Source of the DNA: Plotosus lineatus
Taxonomy: Eukaryota > Chordata > Actinopteri > Siluriformes > Plotosidae
Assembly: GCA_024760905.1 (NCBI GenBank)
Contig: CM045729.1
Span: 62,964,580 to 63,028,579 of the forward strand
Length of the DNA: 64,000 bases
Direction of reading: 5' to 3'
Position 1 is the first letter of the stretch; each line of letters opens with the position of its first letter. Shown piece by piece: positions 47,603 to 59,577 of this stretch. The notes below the pieces were generated by a model that saw only the letters and a program-made list of their open reading frames with translations, was not told the DNA's origin and did not search any database. A program made the translations under genes and the position numbers.

Positions 47603-47877
47603 CTTTAGACATATGTGAATGGCTTTTGCTTGCACTGCCCTCTAGCTGTTGCGTGACCTGATGAATTTGTTGCAAAGGTCTCTGGCACGAGAGAACTTTT
47701 ATCTACGTGCATGTATAATATTGAGTAAAATACCTCTTCTTTACACACTTTGGTGTATACGAACATACTCAGACGTTTTTCTCGTACACTTTGCAGACTT
47801 GTTCTTGTCACGGAAGTAACCCAGGAGATTGATTCAAATCAGTTTGATACAGACTCTTATGCTGTAGAGTGGACAAG

Positions 47878-48057
47878 ACCTGAGAGTAGCCAGTTGACCT
47901 AATGTGCACAACATCAGACTCTGGTAGGTAACCATGGTATCCAGAGGAAACCCACACAGGTATGAGGGGGAAATATAAACTCCATGGCCCCATGCGCCAG
48001 AAGATTTGAACTCAAAACCTTCTTGTCCTGAGGCAACATCGATAACCACTGCACTCA
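47878..48057 (-). repeat. SINE-B fragment, degraded
   Basis: aggaaacccacacaggtatg, tataaactccatgg and the tRNA-like end ttcttgtcctgaggcaacat...ccactgcactc follow the SINE-B order. Confidence 0.5.
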
Positions 48058-48424
48058 CAACTAAAGAATTCATCTTTGGTGTGTGATTTTTGTTTGTAAC
48101 AACAAAATTATATAAAGCCATTTTTTCTTTTATAATACTAAATTATGTGTGAACATGATTCATCTCCCATTTGAGTACATTTGAATGACACTTTAGGTAA
48201 TTGAGTGGACTTTCATGCTCTACTGTTTTTAAAGCGGGAAATGAGGCAGGAAATGAAAGTGCAATTGTATCTGGAACACGTACCGTATGCCCCTTATCCC
48301 TGTTCTGCAGTGTCCTTTCCTTCAGTGTCATTTACTGCATTACAAGTGAGCACCCTCATCCAAGAAAATGTTTATCTTTCAACCATTGCATCCCTTTCCC
48401 TCCTGTTGACTTATTTGTTCGTTT
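48058..48424. other. No gene recognised
   Basis: A 98-codon frame at 48205-48501 runs into the SINE and has no recognisable motif. Confidence 0.4.
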
Positions 48425-48426
48425 GT

Positions 48427-48713
48427 TCATTTTCTGTTGTGGGGAGGCTGTTTCCCATCCCAGTCAACTCCGGGAACACCCTGGACAGCTCGCCAGGCTG
48501 ATCACCGGGCGGAAACCCGCTGACGGCTTTGCAGCTACTCTTGTCAAAAACCAGCAATGGTTCTTTTACAGCCTCTCACCATTGACAGTGAGAGACTTGG
48601 CCGGCCTTTGATAACCCAGGTAGCTGCACTGGGGGGACAGTGACAGCCTGTTGAGAGTAGGGCTTGAACCCCCAACCTTAGGATCAGTGCTCCAGCACCT
48701 TTACCACTTGGCC
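48427..48713 (-). repeat. SINE-A copy, type II tail
   Basis: A reverse copy with a shortened tail (a deletion around ctccgggaacacc) and a head degraded at its end (ccacttggcc). Confidence 0.88.
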
Positions 48714-48949
48714 ATATAATTATAAATAAAACTGAATTCAATAATTTATTTGTCCTTGTAAATGTAGATTTTTTATTCATAATGAACATTTTTTCTTTTC
48801 CTTTTTGAATTTGATGGCAGCAACACATGTCAGAAAGGTTAAGACAGGGCAACATAAGGCTCAAAAACTTGATGGTACTAAAAGGAAACAGATGGTGGAA
48901 GAAACTGCATTAAAAACAGGCATGTTTCTGTCATTTCATCTCACTTCCC

Positions 48950-49258
48950 AAACTGCTTTATTTGAATGTCAATGAGGCTGCAGCTCACCCCAGCTGAGTC
49001 TTGGCGAACGCAGGGTACACCCTGAGACTCTCATCAAACAGCAGCACACACATAGGAGCAATTTGGAACAGACAATTATCCCGATGTGCATGACCTTGGA
49101 CTATGGGAGGAAAGCAGAGTCCCTAGAGGAAACCTGTGCAAGCACAGCAAGAGAATATGCAGACTCTACACAGACACACCCTCGCCAAGGCACAGAGCTT
49201 GAACCCAAGACCTTCTTGCTGGGAGGCGGAAATGCTAACCACTACACCATCATGCCAG
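48950..49258 (-). repeat. SINE-B copy, degraded
   Basis: ggactatgggaggaaagcag in the body, then the tRNA-like end ttcttgctgggaggcggaaa...accactacaccatcatgcc. Confidence 0.7.
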
Positions 49259-49409
49259 CTTCACTATAAACCTAATGAAATATCACATATTAGCCCCCCA
49301 GTCGTACACATTACAACTAAAGTGAGTGTTGTGTGCTGGCTGTGTAGCATTCAGAGGAGACAAATGTTTAAGTGTAAAGTTTTGAGTACTGCATGGCCAT
49401 GCTTTATAA

Positions 49410-49518
49410 CAGTAATCCCCAACCTTTTTATCACTGTGGACCGGTCAACACATGACAATTTGACCACGGATCGGGGGTGTAGTGGGTGTCATAGATTGTT
49501 TAGATTGTGAATATTATT

Positions 49519-49557
<39 letters not shown>

Positions 49558-49813
49558 TATTAATTAATAATCATGTCCAACTCGCCTCTGTTCATGTGTC
49601 ATCCCCTTGTGGGTTACATTTTAGCGCTCAAATGACTGACATGTACCCGAGACAGGCCTGTCATTTTTCAAAATAAAAGATTTTTCAAAAATAAAGACTG
49701 TTCAGACTCAGATAATAAATAAAATAGAAATAATCGATTATTTCTTCTGTGGCCCGGTACCAATTGAGCCACGGACCGGTTCTGGACCGCCGCCCGGTGG
49801 TTGGGGACCTCTG
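49410..49813. mobile_element. hAT-type MITE, perfect 8-bp TSD (404 bp)
   Basis: Starts cagtaatccccaaccttttt and ends ccggtggttggggacctctg. The terminal regions contain inverted ggaccggt motifs. The 8-bp duplication ctttataa is perfect (49402-49409, 49814-49821). An internal TTA tract lies at about 49518-49560. Non-coding. Confidence 0.95.
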
Positions 49814-49821
49814 CTTTATAA

Positions 49822-50266
49822 AATAGTGTCAAGTTGTTTGGAGACTTCCGCTTGTATTTAGTTATTAAATGTTTGCAGATTTCTGTTGCATGACAGTAAA
49901 CAGTGATGGATTGTACTATTTATGCAAAGTGAAAACACCAACAGGTGCACATACAGGGGCACATTTCCGTTTTGCATAACCACAATTTGTTGTTCAATAA
50001 AACGCTGAACTTTCTCATTACAATGACCTAGTTTTATTTTAATGACCAACGTACTACTAATTTTTTTTCCTCCCAGTGTTCAAGGCCAGCCCTGGCTCAG
50101 AGTGTATAGGATTTCAGTAATGTTTTTGGTTGTCCAGGGTTCGGACTGGTCCTTTGCATAAAGCATGAGAGATCCTTACTGCAGGACACGCTTCTCTTTC
50201 TCTTCATCAGTTAGTAAATACCTCATAGCACAGAGCCATTACAGCCGGCATACATATCAGAGTTCC
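49822..50266. other. No gene or clear repeat recognised
   Basis: Unique-looking sequence. Confidence 0.4.
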
Positions 50267-50630
50267 GGGGCAGTGGTGGTCTAGTGGTATAGGGTGCTGG
50301 ATCGCTGATCCAAAGGTTGGGGGTTCGAGTCCCACTCTCCACAAGGTTGTCACTGCCCCCCCCCCCCCCCCCCCAAGTGCAGCTAACTGGGTTATGAAAG
50401 GTGGGCCATATCTCTCACTGTCTATGGTGAGAGGCATGTAAAAGAACCATTGCTGACTTTCGTAAAGAGTAGGCTGCAAAGTCGTCAGCATGTTTCTGTC
50501 CCTTGCTAACAAGGGTTGTGACAGGAAGGGCATCCAACGTAAAAACCTCTGCCAAATGAAATGTGCGAATCAGATGATTCGCTGTGGCGACTCCCGAGTA
50601 AAAGGGAAAAAGCCGAAAGGAAGACAGACA
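50267..50630 (+). repeat. SINE-A copy, type I tail
   Basis: Full length with a C run in the body. Head ggggcagtggtggtctagtg; tail aaagccgaaaggaagacaga. Confidence 0.92.
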
Positions 50631-50640
50631 GACATGTCAC

Positions 50641-50730
50641 AGTTCCATTCAATTCAATTCAATTCAGTTTTATTTGTATAGCACAAAGCACCTTGACACA
50701 GTAAAACAGTGAAATTGGGGGCTTACAAAG
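50641..50730 (+). repeat. (CAATT)n-headed interspersed repeat fragment
   Basis: attcaattcaattcagtttt then atttgtatagcacaaagca, a sequence type common in teleost genomes. The family is not assigned. Confidence 0.5.
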
Positions 50731-50732
50731 TA

Positions 50733-51182
50733 CAGTCGGACCCCTGCTTACGAAGAACCCTGGGTATGAAATCCCCGGGTTACAAAGCATTTCCCTAAGT
50801 TTCTGTCCCTGGGACATGAAAACACCCCCCTCTTACGAAAAGAAATTCAAAATTCAAACGTGACAATCAAAATTTCACACGATGCACGAGTTGCTCTCTC
50901 ATCGGCTGTCTCTCAACATCATGCCCCGCTGGCCTCCCAGATAGAGACAGAAGGAAGCTTAACTCTTTCGTTTTTAGTTTAGTTTTTTAAGTTGTTTAAT
51001 TCAGTAAATGTTTAATAAATGTGGGCGCATTTGAGCTCATCTGGAATTCCGATCCCTCAAGGAATCAAGTTAAAGTTGAGTTTGGACCTCCCTGTCAAGC
51101 AGGGAATGCGCTTTGAATTCCACGTCTTGTGGGCGTGGCCCGCAGCATGCGCGCGCGAGAGAGAGAGAGAGAGAGAGATAGA

Positions 51183-51227
<45 letters not shown>

Positions 51228-51542
51228 GTGTGTGTGTGTGTTAACAAAAAATGTTTAATAATGGTTTAATTAATAAATATGTTCATTAAAATGGTTTAAT
51301 ATGTTAATAAAATGTTTAGTTGGCGAAATAAATAATTTTCTTTTACTTTTAACACATATTTCATACAAAATTGGTGTACTTTTATAATTTTTAAAGGGTT
51401 TATGGGGTTTATCCAGTCCAAAGACTGGAGCTTTGGAACGAATTAGGCGTTTAACATGTAAAACGCGACCCCTACTGACGAAATCCCCACATCCCGAAAA
51501 AGGCTTTGGAATGGATTAATTTCGTAGGTAGGGGGCCGACTG
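50733..51542. mobile_element. PG4 pogo-like MITE, copy 2 (810 bp)
   Basis: TA-flanked (50731-50732, 51543-51544). The ends are cagtcggacccctgcttacg and the inverse of cagtcggccccctacctacg. It contains a GA/TG microsatellite (51158-51241). Non-coding. Related to 56069-57038. Confidence 0.85.
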
Positions 51543-51579
51543 TATAAAAGAATTTAAACATTTCCTATTACCACCACAT

Positions 51580-52245
51580 ATCCATATGAACGACAAGGAC
51601 CCAAGAGGAACGGTGAGGTTACAAGGAGCAGAGATAAATAAGGTGGAGGATTTTAAGTACTTGGATTCAACAATCTAGAGCAATGGAGAGTGTGGAAAAG
51701 AGGTGAAGAAGCGTGTGCAGGCAGGTTGGAATGGTTGGAGAAAAGTGTCAGGAGTGATGTGTGATAGGAAGCTATCGGCAAGAATAAAAGGAAAAGTGTA
51801 CAAGACGGTGATGAGGCCAGCGATGTTGTATGGTTTAGAAACAGTGGCACTGAGGAAAACACAGGAGGCAGAGCTGGAGGTAGCAGAGATGAAAATGTTG
51901 AGGTTCTCTTTGGGAGTAACGAGGATGGATAGGATCAGGAATACATCAGAGGGACAGCACATGTAAGAGGTTTTGGAGACAAAGTCAGAGAGGCTAGATT
52001 GAGATGGTTTGGACATGTACAGAGGAGGGATAGTGAGTATATTGGTAGTAGGATGCTGAGGTTGGAACTACCAGGTAGAAGGACTAGATGAAGACCAAAG
52101 AGAAGATTTATGGATGTAGTGAAGGAGGACATGAAGGTAGTTGGCATAAGAGAAGAAAATGCAAAGGATAGGGTGAGATGGCTGCAGATGATTCGCTGTG
52201 GTGACCCCTGAAGGGAACAGCCGAAAGAAGAAGAAGAAGACTTTC
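51580..52245 (+). mobile_element. RTE-type LINE, 5'-truncated, frame broken
   Basis: It encodes the same C-terminal RT region as 16846-17871 (KKRVQAGWNGWRKVSGVMCD). It has an early stop near 51677 and a frameshift near 51943, then the 3' end gcgacccctgaagggaacag-like plus a GAA tail. More decayed than the 16.8 kb copy. Confidence 0.9.
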
Positions 52246-52334
52246 CTTCAGAAATAGACAATGTGATTTTGCGACCCTATATTTCAAGAAACGTTTCCAA
52301 ACTTTAGTGCACCAATTCACAAATTTCAGATATC

Positions 52335-52498
52335 CCTCCTCTGTACATGTCCAAACCATCTCAATCTAGCCTCTCTGACTTTGTCTCCAAAACCTCTTAC
52401 ATGTGCTGTACCTCTGATGTACTAATTCCTGATCCTATCCATCCTTGTTAGTCCCAAAGACAACCTCAATCTCTGCCACCTCCAGCTCAGTAAGTTGA
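52335..52498 (-). mobile_element. RTE-type LINE fragment, antisense
   Basis: ctgtacatgtccaaaccatc...ccacctccagctc is the reverse complement of the segment around 51870-52030. With the previous copy it forms an inverted pair about 90 bp apart. Confidence 0.85.
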
Positions 52499-52637
52499 CT
52501 TATTATTTTTTAAAGACAGTTGAATATGTTGTTTTCTTCTTTTACTGCAAAATTGATGAAAAAATAACAGCAGATGCCTTTTTTTTGGTTTGGGAGCTGT
52601 TTGGGGCATAACAAAAAATAAGAAAATTGTCACTTTG

Positions 52638-52912
52638 AACACTCTCCACAAGGTTGTCTCTGTTCCCCCCATTGCAGCTAACTGGGTTATCAAAGGCCGG
52701 CCATGTCTCTCACTGTCTTTGGTGTGAGGCTGTAAAAGACCCATTGCTGACTTTCGGCAAGAGTATCTGCAAAGCTGTCAGCGTGTGTCCACCCTGCGAT
52801 GGCCAGGCAAGCTGTCCGGGGTCTGCTCTGCCCTCGCCTGAAGTCGGCTGGTATGGGCGCTAGCCTCCCCACGACCCTAATCAGGATGAAGCGGTTTCAG
52901 AAAATAAAATGA
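52638..52912 (+). repeat. SINE-A copy, type II tail, head-truncated
   Basis: Starts cactctccacaagg and ends ggatgaagcggtttcag. The flanks tgtcactttgaac and tgtcacattgaac look like a target duplication, so the 5' truncation occurred at insertion. Confidence 0.88.
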
Positions 52913-52924
52913 ATGTCACATTGA

Positions 52925-53617
52925 ACATTGTTGCATTTGACTTTGGTCACACAAATTATTTTCTTTTTCCAATTAATTAAGGGCTGACCTTGTGCGTGAA
53001 TTGAGAAAATGTAATCTGGCATAACTTTGTTAATTTTTATTTGTTATAGATGATGCGTATATTACTTTAAATGTCTCTTCAATCCATTTTTACATAAAGT
53101 GCTCAGCAATCAGTGACTTTAAATTTTTTGTCGCATACCTAGCGTAAGAAATTGATCTGTTTCTCTGGGTTAGAGTTTTCAGATTCATGTAGTGTTTACC
53201 GTATATCATTCCATTTAGCTTGTGTGGAAAAGTTAGACCAAAAGGCATGAATAATAGATGTGCTGAAATGGGATTGTTAATAATGGAGGTGTGAATTCAG
53301 ACTTGGACGGAGCTGATAACTTTCACATGCTGCTGCTGTCTCACCCTCCAAACAGACTCAGCCAATTCAGCCCACAAGTTTTATTTTCACTTTCTTCCTT
53401 TGTCTTACTCTTCGCACTGTGCTGGTAAGTCCCCCTGAGATTTTTCAGTATAAATATTGGTCTATTTGGGACTCCAGAGCAGCAGTGCAATTAGAGGCCT
53501 TGCAGTGCAGTGGGGTGCATCTACTAGTTGTTAAATTGGCTTGATGTGCACTGATATACTCAAGGAGTCTGTCTCTGCTTTTAACAGACTGCATGGCTCT
53601 GTTAGAAAGCAATAGAA
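52925..53617. other. No gene or clear repeat recognised
   Basis: Unique-looking. A donor-like tgctggtaagt occurs near 53420 without a supporting frame. Confidence 0.4.
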
Positions 53618-53618
53618 T

Positions 53619-54131
53619 ACCGTATTCGACGTGATAAGCGCCCAGGGTGCTTTAAAAAATGGAGGGGGTGGGCGCTTATTAAAATGTTACCAGCGGAGTG
53701 GAATGGTAAGTGCTTTACCATCGAGGTGGAAAAAATGAATAACAGAACAATAAAAGAGTTTTAATGGTATTTGTGTTATTAATTTTGTGGTATCAACCAA
53801 ACTACTTAAATGAAAGATGAAAATAAACAGAAAACAACATAATTTTTTTTAAAAACCTTATTTAACCTTATTTATTATTTTTTTCCCCTATTTTTTAAAG
53901 TACGGCAGAACAATCAAATGTGTTGTTACTGATGAACATTATAGACATTCCCCAGTGGCAGGGGGTCTTGAAATAACGTGTAAATTCACTTTTACAGGCA
54001 GTGAACGCCTCATTTTACAGTTACAGAGCTACAGTTTTGCTCCCAGTACACATGGGCGGTTATTAAACATGAGATAAAAAACATTTGGGGTGCGATTATT
54101 GGAGCAGGGCGCTTATTACGTCAAATACGAT
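53619..54131. mobile_element. DNA element with ISL2EU-like termini
   Basis: The left end accgtattcgacgtgataag and the inverted right end (reverse complement atcgtatttgacgtaataag) share about 20 of 24 bases, both leading into cgccc. The interior is AT-rich and non-coding. Class assignment rests on the resemblance of the ends to fish elements starting ccgtatttt and is weak. Confidence 0.5.
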
Positions 54132-55230
54132 ATAAGATGGAAATCAAATACTTTAATCCAGTGGAATAATACAGTACTACAATGTCCATTGGAATTCTCA
54201 AATTTGTTTAAAATAATTTACTTAAAGCAGAACACTAGCAAAGCTGGAGTCTTGGAGTCTTTGTAACACCCGACATACCTCTTTTTGTCCGTTAAGTTCT
54301 AGAATAGAACATTTTTACCGCACCCTTGATTAATTTTAAGGTTCTCCAAAGAGAAACTCTTTTATCCCTTAGTTTTCTACAGAGTAATCTTAACTGTCAG
54401 CGGGAAAAAAATTACTTTAAAGGCAATGAGTGCTTTGGGGCCTTGTTCCAAATAGCATTTCGCTTTAGAACATTGATGAAAAACATAAGAACAAAAATAT
54501 ATTACATGGGCAAGAGTGTACCACACAGTCCTGATATAAATAGAGAACCTTCCATAGCATGCAACGTTAACAATACTAATCAGGCTGTATATAACTGTTT
54601 AAAGAGCAATGTATGCATGCCCCTGGCTTCGGAGGGTGTGAGGGTTGTGTGTTTGTAAGAATGACTTGCATAACGATCAGGAACAGCCTTGCAGTACACT
54701 CCCGTTCCTGTGTGAAGCCTTCTTGCAGCTACATAAATAATGGAGTGTCTAGCTTCTCACATTCTCTTTTCTCTTTTGCTCTTGCAGCACTGCCCATCAT
54801 ATCTTCTTTTATGCTGTAGGTGTGATTGGTTGCGTTTTGTGGATGAAATTACTGCCTCAAACTAATAACAGATTAGTATTTATATTATGAAATGTATCAG
54901 CCAATAAATGCAGCAGTAGATGTATATGAAAAAGATAGACATCCATATTTTGGATTTAAATAAGTAACATAATCAATAATCTTTGATGGGATATTATTGC
55001 AATATCTTTCAGTTGGCAATAGTTCTTTTAAATTTAACTGATTCACTTGAATGGTCTCTCATTTCTTTATTAACCATGTCAGAAAGCATATCCTATGAGA
55101 ACGATGTTACAATAATTCTGGAATCATGGCTGCATCAGAGTAAGAAGGGAAACAAAGGAAGCGATGCACCCCACCACATGCAATGCGGTCACAGTACAAG
55201 CCCCTGGAGGCAGTGATAAAGAGTGGACTA
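54132..55230. other. No gene or clear repeat recognised
   Basis: AT-rich. A 110-codon frame at 54326-54658 lacks any motif or splice context I can support. Confidence 0.4.
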
Positions 55231-55328
55231 TTCAAGTTTAAGTGACTTTTTTGTCATTTCATCCGTATACAATTAATAAAGCACACAGTTAAAAAGAAAC
55301 AGTCTTTTTCCAGGAGCATGGCACTGCA
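55231..55328 (-). mobile_element. Rex1/L2-like LINE, 3' end, split by Tc1
   Basis: On the minus strand it reads ccatgctcctggaaaaagac...gaaatgacaaaaaagtcact, the typical 3' end of fish Rex1/L2-group LINEs. It continues beyond the Tc1 element at 59578-60180. Confidence 0.65.
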
Positions 55329-55388
55329 TACAGTGCCGTGCAAAGGTTTTTGCCCCCTTACTGATTTCTTACTTTTTTTGCACCCTTG

Positions 55389-55569
55389 TGGGAAGTAGTG
55401 GCCTGGTGGTATAGGGAGCTGGATCGCTGATCCTAAAGTTGGGGGTTTGAGTCCCAGTCTCCACAAGGGTGTCACTGTCCCCCCAGTGCAACTAACTGGG
55501 TTATCAAAGGCCTCCCATGTCTCTCACTGTCTATGGTGTGAGGTTCATGTAAAAGAACCATTGCTGCCC
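55389..55569 (+). repeat. SINE-A fragment, 3'-truncated
   Basis: Head gtagtggcctggtggtatag and body to aagaaccattgctg, then it stops. The tail is missing. Confidence 0.85.
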
Positions 55570-56068
55570 ATTTACAGAGTTTTAAGACCTAGAAAGACCA
55601 GATGAGTTGTAATAAAAACTTCGTCTTGATATATAAAACATGAGACTGAAAGAGGATGTACTTTTTTCTTCGTGTGACTGTACATGTACGCTCCAGCTCA
55701 ATCTCACTTATTGCTGCAGCAGAAATGTAGATTATTTTCCATATTGATTTTAAAATTAATTCTGTTCAAACTTCCTGATATTTGTAGGTTGCTGTGTGCA
55801 ATGTAAGCTTGTGTGGTATCTGATTTTTCATACCTCCTTAATAATCTGATTTTGTATCACACTATACAGTATCTTACAGTGTTCATATTAAAGCAGCAAA
55901 CCCAGATGTCACATTAAACTTGAACAACTTTTACCATCTTTACAAAACAGCTTTGTGGGTAAAAAAACAACACACAAACCCGGTTAACAATTTCAAAACA
56001 TCCAAATTGCAGGTCGTACCCCAGGTCGTAAGTCGGACATTATCTGTATATGAAGATTTAAGCAAATG
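55570..56068. other. Unassigned insert within Tc1 region
   Basis: Mostly unique-looking. At 56013-56045 the stretch gtcgtaagtcggacattatctg followed by TA looks like the right end of yet another CAG/TA element related to PG2. The left partner was not found. Confidence 0.4.
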
Positions 56069-56677
56069 CAGTCGGCCCTCTACTTACAAAAACCTCTGAA
56101 TACGAAAAATCCAGGTTACGAAAAACATTCGCCCTCTGTATACAAAACAACCTCTTCTTACGAAAAGCGCCAAACACGCCATTCAAAAATTCAAATGCGC
56201 CATTCAAAAATTCAAACAATGCGCGAGTTGCTCTCTCATTGGCTGTCTCACAACATCCGGCCCTGCTGGCCTCCCATTAGCCTCCCATTGGTCAGGAGGG
56301 AGCTGACTCGCCATAGTACTGTACTCATAAGCTTGTATGTCACACATGTAAAGGAGAGATGTACTGTTGGTTCATGAGTTTTTTGAGCGAACTCATTGCA
56401 GCTTATTTGAAGAGGTCCAGATGAGCCACGCCCCATCTCAAAAGCTCCGCATTCGGCCATGACGCATTTTTGTGCACGGAAGTGGGTGGCACCACAAATG
56501 TTCCATGCACAGAATGCTCCTTTGGACAAAAGACCTCTGATCTCGCAAGAAAGCAAGTTAATATTGAATCCGGACCTCAGATCTTCCAAACATTTATTCC
56601 GCACCCTGTCTCGAAAGCTGCATTGGATGCGCGCTGCGTGTGGGCGGAGCCCACATTCGGCAGAGCACGCCACTCAA

Positions 56678-56713
<36 letters not shown>

Positions 56714-56718
56714 TGTGT

Positions 56719-56764
<46 letters not shown>

Positions 56765-57038
56765 GTGCATTAATAAAAAAATGTTTAATAATGGTTTAAT
56801 TAATAAATATGTTAATAAAATGGTTTAATGGTTTAATAAATTATTTTCTTTTACTTTTAACACATGTTTCATACAAAATTTGTGTACTTTTATCATTTTT
56901 AAAGGGTTTATGGAGTAAAATTGGGAGCCTTGGAAGGAATCACGTGTTTTACATGTAAAATGCGCCTCTACTTACAAAAACTCCAGGTTACGAAAAAGGC
57001 CCTGGAATGGATTAATTTCGTAAGTAGAGGGCCAACTG
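56069..57038. mobile_element. PG4 pogo-like MITE, copy 3 (970 bp)
   Basis: Ends cagtcggccctctacttaca and the inverse of cagttggccctctacttacg. TA follows the right end; the left flank is TG. It contains a GA/TG microsatellite and the segment gcgcgagttgctctctcatt also present in copy 2. Non-coding. Confidence 0.85.
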
Positions 57039-57071
57039 TACTTGAATAAGTAATAATAGGTCAAGGCAAAG

Positions 57072-57098
57072 TGCTCTCTCTCTCTCTCTCTCTCTCCC

Positions 57099-57132
<34 letters not shown>
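57072..57132. repeat. (CT)n microsatellite
   Basis: CT tract with two short interruptions. Confidence 0.97.
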
Positions 57133-57308
57133 TTCACCAGCTTTTATTCACCAACCCAGCCCAGTTCTACCCACCGTTCAACTTGCTAGCATATATCCTT
57201 GTTGAAAAACATGTACAAACTGTATAATCTCTAGCAATGTGCTGTACCCTACAATGCAGCATCTCCACTCTTCACAGTATTTTATAAAGAAAGAGTCTGT
57301 ATTGACAC

Positions 57309-57560
57309 CCCCCCCCCCAGTGCAGCTAACTGAGTTATCAAAGGCCAGCCATGTCTCTCACTGTCTATGGTCAGAGGTTCATGTAAAAGAACCATTGCTG
57401 ACTTTCGTAAAGAGTAGTTGCAAAGCCGTCAGCGTGTGCCTGCCCCTTGCCCCTTGGGTTGTTTCAGGAAGGGCATCCGATGTAAAAACCTATGCCAAAT
57501 CAAACATGTGAATCATTCACTGTGGCGACCCCTGATAAAGGGAAAAAGCCAAAAAGGAAT
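57309..57560 (+). repeat. SINE-A copy, type I, head-truncated
   Basis: Begins in the body at the C run before cagtgcagctaactgag and ends aaagccaaaaaggaa. After it the Tc1 left arm resumes (tttttcagatcatcagacaa). Confidence 0.85.
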
Positions 57561-57909
57561 CTGCTCTCACATTTCACTTTTTCAGATCATCAGACAAATT
57601 TAAACATCACACAAAGCTAACCCAAGTATTCAAAAATGCAGTTTTCCTTGTTGTGATTTTATTTGTTAAGAGAAAAATCCTATCCAAACCTACTTGAACC
57701 TCTGTGAAAAAGTAATTGCGCCCTTGTTAAAAGGGGAGGTAATTGTGATTAATCCTATTATTGTGGAAAACTGAGTTCAATTTCATGGCCACACCCAGGC
57801 CTGACTGCTGCCAGACATTTCCAATCAGGAGATCCCGAACATAAAACCTGTCTGACAAGGTGAGTAAGGCCATACTGAACACACATCATCATCATCGTCA
57901 TCATCATCC

Positions 57910-57944
<35 letters not shown>

Positions 57945-57946
<2 letters not shown>

Positions 57947-59037
57947 GCCGCTATCCAGTGAGCTTCAAGAGCAAACAAGAAAGAAGATTATAGAGATGTC
58001 TTAGTCTGGGAAAGGATACAAAGTCATTGGTAAATCGTTGGGCCTCCAGTGGACCACTGTCAGAGCCATTATCCATAAATGGAGAAGGCATGGCACAGTG
58101 ATGACCCTTCCCAGAAGTGGTCGACCTACCAAAATTACTCCAAGCGCTCGGCGCAGTCTAACCAGAGAAGTCACAAAGGATCCAAAAACCACTTCGAAGC
58201 AACGACAAGCCTCACTTGCCCCAGTTAATGTCAATGTTCATTACGCCACCATCAGAAAGGGTAAGGTAAAAGGTAAAGTCAGTTGGGTTTTTACACTCGA
58301 GCCTAGTGCCTCATCAGGCCAGTGCTTATCCCCGGTTTCTGTAGCGTGAAGCAACTAGGAGTTCAACTCCTCCTGGATGGGACGCTAGTCCATCGCAGGT
58401 TACCTTCCCAGTATATTTTTACTGGTACCCAATTATTCTGCTGGGTGAACAGAGGCACACTTGTGGTTGAGACCTTGCCCAGGGGTCTTAGCACAGTGAG
58501 GGTCTCAGTGGGATTCGAACTCACAACCTCCTGATCATGAGCGCAGCACCCGAACCACTACACCACCAGCCCCACATCATCAGAAAGACACGAATCAAAA
58601 AATGTCATCCATGGAAGAATTCCGAGGCAAAAGCCACTGTTGACAAAAAGAATATCAAGACACAACTCACTTTTGCTGTGAATCATCTTGATTATCCCCC
58701 AAAGCTTTTGGGAAAATGTCCTCTGGACTGATAAAATGCATCCTGTTCCATCTGGCGCAAAAGCAACACTGCATTTGATAAAAAGAAGATTGTGCCAACA
58801 GTGAAACGTGGTGGTGGAAGCGTGATGATCTGGGCCTGCTTTTCTGCTTCAGGACCTGTGCTTCTTGTCATGATTGATGGAACCATGTATTCTGCTCGCT
58901 ACCAAGAAATTCTGGCGAAGAATGTTTGTTCATCAGTTCAAGACCTCAAGCTAAAGTGCACCTGGGTTCTACAGCAAGACAATGATCCGAAGCACACCAG
59001 CAAGTCCACTTCTGAATGCCTAAAAAGAACAAAATGA
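57945..59037 (+). pseudogene. Tc1-like transposase, broken
   Basis: The ATG at 57945 begins MPLSSELQEQTRKKIIEMS, followed by an in-frame TAG at 58002-58004. The frame then continues through the paired-like DNA-binding region (GLQWTTVRAIIHKWRRHGTV, LPRSGRPTKI). SINE-D interrupts at 58260. Afterwards scattered stops precede a catalytic-domain piece: GGGSVMIWACFSASGP and the second catalytic aspartate in WVLQQDNDPKHTSKS (about 58960-59010). The third catalytic region is missing because unrelated sequence starts at about 59040; a final scrap (SYRKHLTGVIAAKGG) appears near 59310. A (TCA)n tract abuts the start codon. Not functional. Confidence 0.85.
58260..58577 (-). repeat. SINE-D, tRNA-derived, inserted in Tc1 gene, 10-bp TSD
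   Basis: The tRNA-like head is at the right (reverse complement has an A box tggtgtagtggttc and a B box gagttcgaatccc). The left end is a CTTTACC-like tail. It is flanked by catcagaaag (58250-58259, 58578-58587). It is a different family from SINE-A, B and C. Confidence 0.85.
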
Positions 59038-59577
59038 GGGTACACATAAGTCAGCAACATTTCTTATCATTATGTTGCATGCTACAGAATGTTCAGTCTC
59101 CCGCCCTGCAGTGGTTGGTGAGTGATCTTGTTGTTACGTCGTTCCGCTTTATCAGTGTATGCCATTCCACTTATCAGTTCTGCTATAGGTGGACTTCTGC
59201 AAAGCATCTTTTAGCAAGCAGTTTCAACTTCAGTAATATATTGCAAAACTTATCAGGCACAAGCTGGGGTAAGTTATATGTATAATTACTTTAACAAAGA
59301 CTCATCGCCTCCTATCGCAAACACTTGACTGGAGTTATTGCTGCAAAAGGTGGTTCAACCAGCTATTAGGCTTAGGGGGCAATTACTTATTCACATGAGC
59401 CCTTGTAATTTCAGATGTTTACCCTCCCCCTTAATTGAATCCCACTGAAAACTGCATTTTGTGTTTACTTGTGTTTTGTCTTTGTATAATATTTAGGTTT
59501 GCTTAAGCTGAAATGGATGACAGTGTAAACAGTGTTAGAAAATTGTCCGGGGGCAAAAACTTTTGCACAGCGCTGTA

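Larger units (their letters stand above)
55331..59575 (+). mobile_element. Tc1-like transposon carrying several nested insertions
   Basis: TA-flanked (55329-55330, 59576-59577). The ends are cagtgccgtgcaaaggtttt and the inverse of cagcgctgtgcaaaagtttt. Subterminal inverted segments also pair (atgcagttttcc at 57640 against aactgcattttg near 59455). Its left arm is interrupted between about 55384 and 57565 by SINE-A pieces, unknown sequence and a PG4 element. Its gene is interrupted by SINE-D and by about 240 unrelated bases (59040-59280). Without inserts it would be about 1.6 kb, a normal Tc1 size. Confidence 0.85.

Noticed and set aside
54326..54658. A 110-codon frame with mixed composition
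   Set aside because: No recognisable motif, no splice signals in the right phase and AT-rich context; not distinguishable from chance.
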